DNA of 64,000 bases, taken from the NCBI RefSeq assembly GCF_000024785.1, contig NC_013441.1, forward strand, positions 1,984,001 through 2,048,000, written 5' to 3'. Every line of letters begins with the position of its first letter. Position 1 is the stretch's first letter. Source of the DNA: Gordonia bronchialis DSM 43247. Its GTDB lineage: Bacteria; Actinomycetota; Actinomycetes; Mycobacteriales; Mycobacteriaceae. The translations under genes were made by a program, and so were the position numbers. Positions 61,018-64,000 of the stretch are shown piece after piece. Under the pieces are notes generated by a model. That model ran no database searches. It saw only the letters and a program-made list of their open reading frames with translations, and had not been told where the DNA came from.

Positions 61018-62058
61018 TCACGCCGAGCTGACCCGGGCGAGGACATCGAACTCCAGTCCATCGGCGGCGGCGAGGTAGATGTCCTGGCGCAGGTGACGGT
61101 CGGCGAAGGACACCTCGCCACGCGGACTGACATAGGTGAACGGATCGGCAGCTGTCCGATTGAGGTCGCCGGCTGTCGGTGAGCCGGACCGGCGCACCAG
61201 CTCGGCCAGCAGATGCAGTCCCTCGTAACAGGATTCGCCCGGGGATGTCAGTGGTGGCGCGCACGGACCGAACCGTCTGACGTAGCGCCCCTCGAATTCG
61301 AGGCTGCAGGCAGTGGCGAGCGATTCGAAGTAGCCCGAAACCGAATAGAGGCCACCTGATGCTGCGGCCCCGGTCGCGAGCAACATGTTCTCGTCCATCA
61401 GCGGGCTCAGCCGCACGCACTGCCCGGCGAGACCGCGACGGGCGAACGAACGGTTGAATCGGACGGCGTCGTCGCCGAGCAGCAGCAGCAGCACCCCCGT
61501 CGCGTCGGCGTTCTCGAGCGCGTCGAGGGCTGCACCGAAGTCGGTGGTGCCCAGGGGATAAAAGGTCGTCGCCGTCACCCGGGCGGGATGCTCGTCGGCC
61601 AGTGCTGCGATGACACCGGCGGCCGTCGCGCGTGGCCACACGTAGTCGCTGCCCACGATCATCCAGCGATGTACACCGAGTTCGGCGGCCATCCAGTCCA
61701 TGGCGGGTAACAGCTGCGAGTCGGGTACCTCGCCGGTCATGAAGGTACCGTCGGACGCCTCGCCACCCTCGTACACCGCTGTGTACACATACGGGCACCG
61801 GCCGTCGAGCGTGGTCACCAGTCGCCTGCGGACCGCCGAGGTGTGCCATCCGACCACGGCCTCGGGCCGCGCGGCACCGACGTCGCCGGCCACCGCTTCG
61901 GGGGACCGGCCGCCGTCGACGGTGACCACGGCCAGTTCGCGCCCGAGAATGCCGCCGCCGTCGTTGATCTCCTCTACGGCCAGCTGCGCACTCGCCGCGC
62001 ACGACGGTCCGAAGATGCCCGACGGGCCGCTCTGCGGGATGACGAGTGCGAGTTTCAT
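61018..62058 (-). CDS. amiC: AmiC-like amide-sensing periplasmic-binding-fold protein, cytoplasmic
   Basis: 346 residues of the Peripla_BP_5 fold (branched-chain amino acid/amide/urea binding type). MKLALVIPQSGPSGIFGPSCAASAQLAVEEINDGGGILGRELAVV opens it; VVGWHTSAVRRRL and the Tyr-rich YVYTAVYEGGEAS follow. There is no signal peptide or lipobox, so it is not a transporter-linked receptor. This matches AmiC of Pseudomonas aeruginosa, the cytoplasmic amide sensor that holds AmiR inactive. The neighbouring genes (AmiB-like AAA+, amiE) support it. No AmiR antiterminator is seen; a MarR regulator lies just upstream instead. It starts 25 bases after the MarR stop on the same strand. Confidence 0.85.
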   Translation of the reverse strand: MKLALVIPQSGPSGIFGPSCAASAQLAVEEINDGGGILGRELAVVTVDGGRSPEAVAGDVGAARPEAVVGWHTSAVRRRLVTTLDGRCPYVYTAVYEGGEASDGTFMTGEVPDSQLLPAMDWMAAELGVHRWMIVGSDYVWPRATAAGVIAALADEHPARVTATTFYPLGTTDFGAALDALENADATGVLLLLLGDDAVRFNRSFARRGLAGQCVRLSPLMDENMLLATGAAASGGLYSVSGYFESLATACSLEFEGRYVRRFGPCAPPLTSPGESCYEGLHLLAELVRRSGSPTAGDLNRTAADPFTYVSPRGEVSFADRHLRQDIYLAAADGLEFDVLARVSSA

Positions 62059-62083
62059 TGTCTGCGAGTGTGCCCGTGCCCGG

Positions 62084-62581
62084 TTACCCCGAGGTTGCCG
62101 ACAGGTCAGTTGCCGACAGGTCAGTTGCAGAACGGTCAGCAGCGTCGTCGCCCGTCGCCGTCTGCGCTCGGATCAGGTGGTCGAGGCCGTCGGTGATCCC
62201 CAGATATCGACGGGAGCCGATGGCGCCGGCGAGTTCCCGCTCGATCGCGCGTCGTCGCTCACCGACCGTGGCCGTCGTCTGGGCGCCGTGAGGGCTGAGG
62301 AAGACCATCACTCGGCGACGATCCAGCGGATCGGCCCGGCGATACACCAGGGCCAGTGAGATCAGTCGGTCCACGGCCCGGGTGGCACTTGCCGGTGGCA
62401 GCACCGCCAGACGTGAGAGGTCCGTCATCGGCAGGCCTTCGCCGGCGGCCAGAACCTCCAGGACCCGCCATTGCTCGCCGGTCACGCCGCAGTCGTCGAG
62501 TACGGGTGCCAGTCGATCGGAGATCAGCTGTGCCGCTCGGAGCAATTGCAGCAGCAGCGGGTCCTCGTGCCGCTCAGGCAT
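62084..62581 (-). CDS. MarR family transcriptional regulator
   Basis: 165 residues with the MarR winged helix: QLISDRLAPVLDDCGVTGEQWRVLEVLAAGEGLPMTDLSRLAVLPPASATRAVDRLISLALVYRRADPLDRRRVMVFLSPHG. The wing motif DPLDRRRVMV is typical. The C-terminal tail is built from repeats (SATDLSATDLSATSG) and looks disordered. The ATG at 62581 has AGGAG upstream and overlaps the end of the AAA+ gene by 8 bases, so translation is coupled. It probably controls the divergent amiE/AAA+ promoters, where a 14-base sequence is repeated near both starts. Confidence 0.87.
   Translation of the reverse strand: MPERHEDPLLLQLLRAAQLISDRLAPVLDDCGVTGEQWRVLEVLAAGEGLPMTDLSRLAVLPPASATRAVDRLISLALVYRRADPLDRRRVMVFLSPHGAQTTATVGERRRAIERELAGAIGSRRYLGITDGLDHLIRAQTATGDDAADRSATDLSATDLSATSG
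62095..62132. repeat. 15-bp tandem repeat in the 3' end of the MarR gene
   Basis: TTGCCGACAGGTCAG occurs twice in tandem and a third, degenerate copy (TTGCAGAACGGTCAG) follows. On the minus strand the units encode SATDL twice, and the degenerate unit RSATD-like residues. In-frame expansion of a disordered tail is the simple reading. Confidence 0.7.
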
Positions 62582-63647
62582 CGGACTCTCCTGTCGGTGA
62601 GTGGACTTGATCGGTGACCGCGATCCCGGACGGGGTGACGTCGACGCGCACCGTACGTCGTCCTTGTGCGGTGCCCGGCGTGCGAAGGAGTTGTTCGGCG
62701 ATGGGTGCATACACCTCGTTGCGCAGTGCCCGATGCAGGTGGCGGGCACCGTAACGATCGTCGAATCCGCGGGTGGCGAGACGGACACGAACCGCTTCGG
62801 TGACCTCGCAAAACACCGCTCGGTCTGCCAAATCGTTTGTGAGACGGTCGATCTCGAGATCAACGATGCGGCGGGCCACGCTGCGGTCGATGGAGCGGAA
62901 CGTGATGATCTCGTCGAAACGGTTGAACAGTTCCGGATCCAAAAATTCCCGGACCGCGTCGACCACGATCTCGGTCTCGTCACGGTGACGGCCGGCGAGC
63001 CGTCCGGCCGCGGCGGTCATCCGCCGTCGGTACCCGCGCTTCGAGCGCAGGTCGTGTACCTCGCGGGAGCCCAGATTGGAGGTCAGCAGGACGATCGCAT
63101 TGCGGAAGTCGATCGAGGTGGTCCCCGACGCGAGCCGCAGAGTGCCGGCGTCGAGGATCTGCAGGAGCGCACGCAGCACGCTCGGATGTGCCTTCTCGAT
63201 CTCGTCGAAGAGCACGACGCCCGGCCGGGACAGGGAACCTTCGATCTTGTCGCGCTCGAAGAGGGTGAACTGCTCCTTGGAACCCGCGTATCCGGGCGGT
63301 GCGCCGGACAGGGATGCGGCATAGTGCTCCTGCGCGAGCGAGTTCATGTCGATGCGACACAGGTTGTCGGCGTCGCCGCGGACGAGGGCGGCGACCCGGC
63401 GGGCAAGCTCCGTCTTGCCGACGCCGGTGGGGCCCACCAGGAGCAACGAGGCGATCGGGCGACGACGATCGCCCAAACCCGCGGCTGCGATCGTCAACGC
63501 ACGCACCACCGCGTCGACGGCGTGGTCCTGCCCGACGATCGCATCCGACAGGCCGTGGCGCAGGTCGTCGATCGACCGGACGTCGCCCAGGCGAAAACCG
63601 GTGGTGGAGTCGAGGTCGTGGAACCTTGTCGCCAGGTGTCCGGACAT
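62574..63647 (-). CDS. amiB: AmiB-like ClpA/ClpB-type AAA+ ATPase
   Basis: A single-module AAA+ protein of the Clp/Hsp100 type, 357 residues. Walker A is GPTGVGKTELAR (around residue 72), Walker B VVLFDEIEKAHPSVL, sensor-1 LLTSNLGSR, Arg-finger region ELFNRFDEIITF, sensor-2 GARHLHRALRNEV. It lacks the Clp N-domain and the first AAA module. This size and type match AmiB of the P. aeruginosa amidase operon, a chaperone-like protein of unsettled role. It is divergent from amiE across 174 bases and overlaps the MarR gene at its 3' end. The ATG at 63647 begins MSGHLATRFHDLDSTTG. Confidence 0.87.
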   Translation of the reverse strand: MSGHLATRFHDLDSTTGFRLGDVRSIDDLRHGLSDAIVGQDHAVDAVVRALTIAAAGLGDRRRPIASLLLVGPTGVGKTELARRVAALVRGDADNLCRIDMNSLAQEHYAASLSGAPPGYAGSKEQFTLFERDKIEGSLSRPGVVLFDEIEKAHPSVLRALLQILDAGTLRLASGTTSIDFRNAIVLLTSNLGSREVHDLRSKRGYRRRMTAAAGRLAGRHRDETEIVVDAVREFLDPELFNRFDEIITFRSIDRSVARRIVDLEIDRLTNDLADRAVFCEVTEAVRVRLATRGFDDRYGARHLHRALRNEVYAPIAEQLLRTPGTAQGRRTVRVDVTPSGIAVTDQVHSPTGESDA

Positions 63648-63821
63648 GACCGCCTTCCGTTCGCTACCGATTGAAAGTAGATCACGCGAGCCACTGTCGT
63701 GTCGTCTGAGTGCCCGTCACGTGATCAATACCCCTAGGAAACCTCGCCGCAATCGCCTGTGCGTTACCGTCGAAGCGCCTATCCTTCCGTTTGGAAGTAA
63801 ATCAGAAGCAAGGGAGTCGAC
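63648..63821. promoter_or_regulatory. divergent control region between amiB-like gene and amiE
   Basis: TTGAAAGTAGATCA (63671-63684, 24 bases before the AAA+ start) and TTGGAAGTAAATCA (63791-63804, 18 bases before amiE) are direct repeats matching in 12 of 14 positions. The second follows CTTCCGTTTGGAAG, a 5-base dyad. Each copy sits close to a gene start, as expected for repressor sites. Binding by the MarR protein is inference. Confidence 0.5.
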
Positions 63822-64000
63822 ATGCGTCACGGTGACATCTCGTCCAGCCCCGATACCGTCGGGGTGGCCGTCGTCAACTACAAGATGCCGCGCCTGCACA
63901 CGCGAGCGGAGGTCATCGACAACGCGAAGGCGATCGCCGAGATGGTGGTCGGGATGAAAAGCGGTCTGCCCGGGATGGATCTCGTGGTGTTCCCGGAATA
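63822..64000 (+). CDS. amiE: aliphatic amidase AmiE, N-terminal part (cut by window end)
   Basis: The nitrilase-superfamily amidase hydrolyses short aliphatic amides such as acetamide to acid and ammonia. The 59 visible residues begin [20 protein letters not shown] and run to [13 protein letters not shown]. They are almost identical to the N-terminus of P. aeruginosa AmiE. The Glu in VVFPEY is the general base of the Glu-Lys-Cys triad. The ATG at 63822 has AAGGGAG upstream. The rest lies beyond base 64000. It is divergent from the AmiB-like, MarR and AmiC-like genes. Confidence 0.96.
   Translation, partial: MRHGDISSSPDTVGVAVVNYKMPRLHTRAEVIDNAKAIAEMVVGMKSGLPGMDLVVFPE

Overview
The window is high-GC actinobacterial chromosome. 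Gene order and protein style point to Mycobacteriales, most likely Gordonia or a close relative. The backbone order argS-lysA-hom-thrC-thrB-rho / rpmE-prfA-prmC-sua5 / wecA-atpIBEF(FH)AGDC-DUF2550-cobO-murA-rrn is the one known from Mycobacterium. Other signs agree: a fused b-delta ATP synthase subunit, MurA with Asp at the fosfomycin-target position, leaderless promoters, GTG starts, and an rrn operon without tRNAs in the spacer. The species call is inference.

Layout. 1-3946 is an IS21-family element (istB, istA) running off the left edge, with an IS3-family element (2548-3902) inserted into its right terminal repeats. The IS21 insertion cut off the 3' end of a small secreted-protein gene (3865-4206). 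4207-7841 holds a DUF222/HNH protein, dispersed-repeat sequence, and a DUF305/DUF3105 pair. 8051-16849 is argS plus the lysine/threonine genes and rho. 16947-25426 is a minus-strand block interrupting the usual rho-rpmE neighbourhood: a long glutamate-synthase-like gene broken by one frameshift, a translationally coupled CysJ/CPR-like diflavin reductase, and a HemS/ChuS-like heme protein. They sit behind one promoter overlapped by an IdeR/DtxR-like iron box. 25634-39504 covers rpmE, prfA, prmC, sua5, a second SHMT-like gene, wecA and the complete F1Fo ATP synthase operon. 39730-42160 holds a DUF2550 protein, PduO-type cobalamin adenosyltransferase and murA.

Between murA and the rRNA operon lie about 11.8 kb of extra genes. 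These are an ArsR regulator with a CbiMNQO cobalt importer, then an alcohol-oxidation cluster: NDMA-dependent (mycofactocin-type) alcohol dehydrogenase, MoxR AAA+ ATPase with a His-rich tail, CoxE-like VWA protein, a second iron-type alcohol dehydrogenase, and a NarL-type two-component system. A MftM-like mycofactocin methyltransferase ends it. The 16S-23S-5S operon occupies 54655-59955 and ends at a strong terminator. The right end (60046-64000) is a universal stress protein, an AmiC-like binding protein, a MarR regulator and an AmiB-like AAA+ ATPase. They are divergent from amiE (aliphatic amidase), which is cut by the window edge.

The points most worth follow-up are the putative iron-regulated gltB-like/diflavin reductase/HemS operon, the 33-bp repeats inside that gltB that match a dispersed intergenic element, the Pseudomonas-like ami gene set with a MarR regulator, and the cobalt-import operator made of two concentric dyads. 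No tRNA genes or CRISPR arrays were seen.
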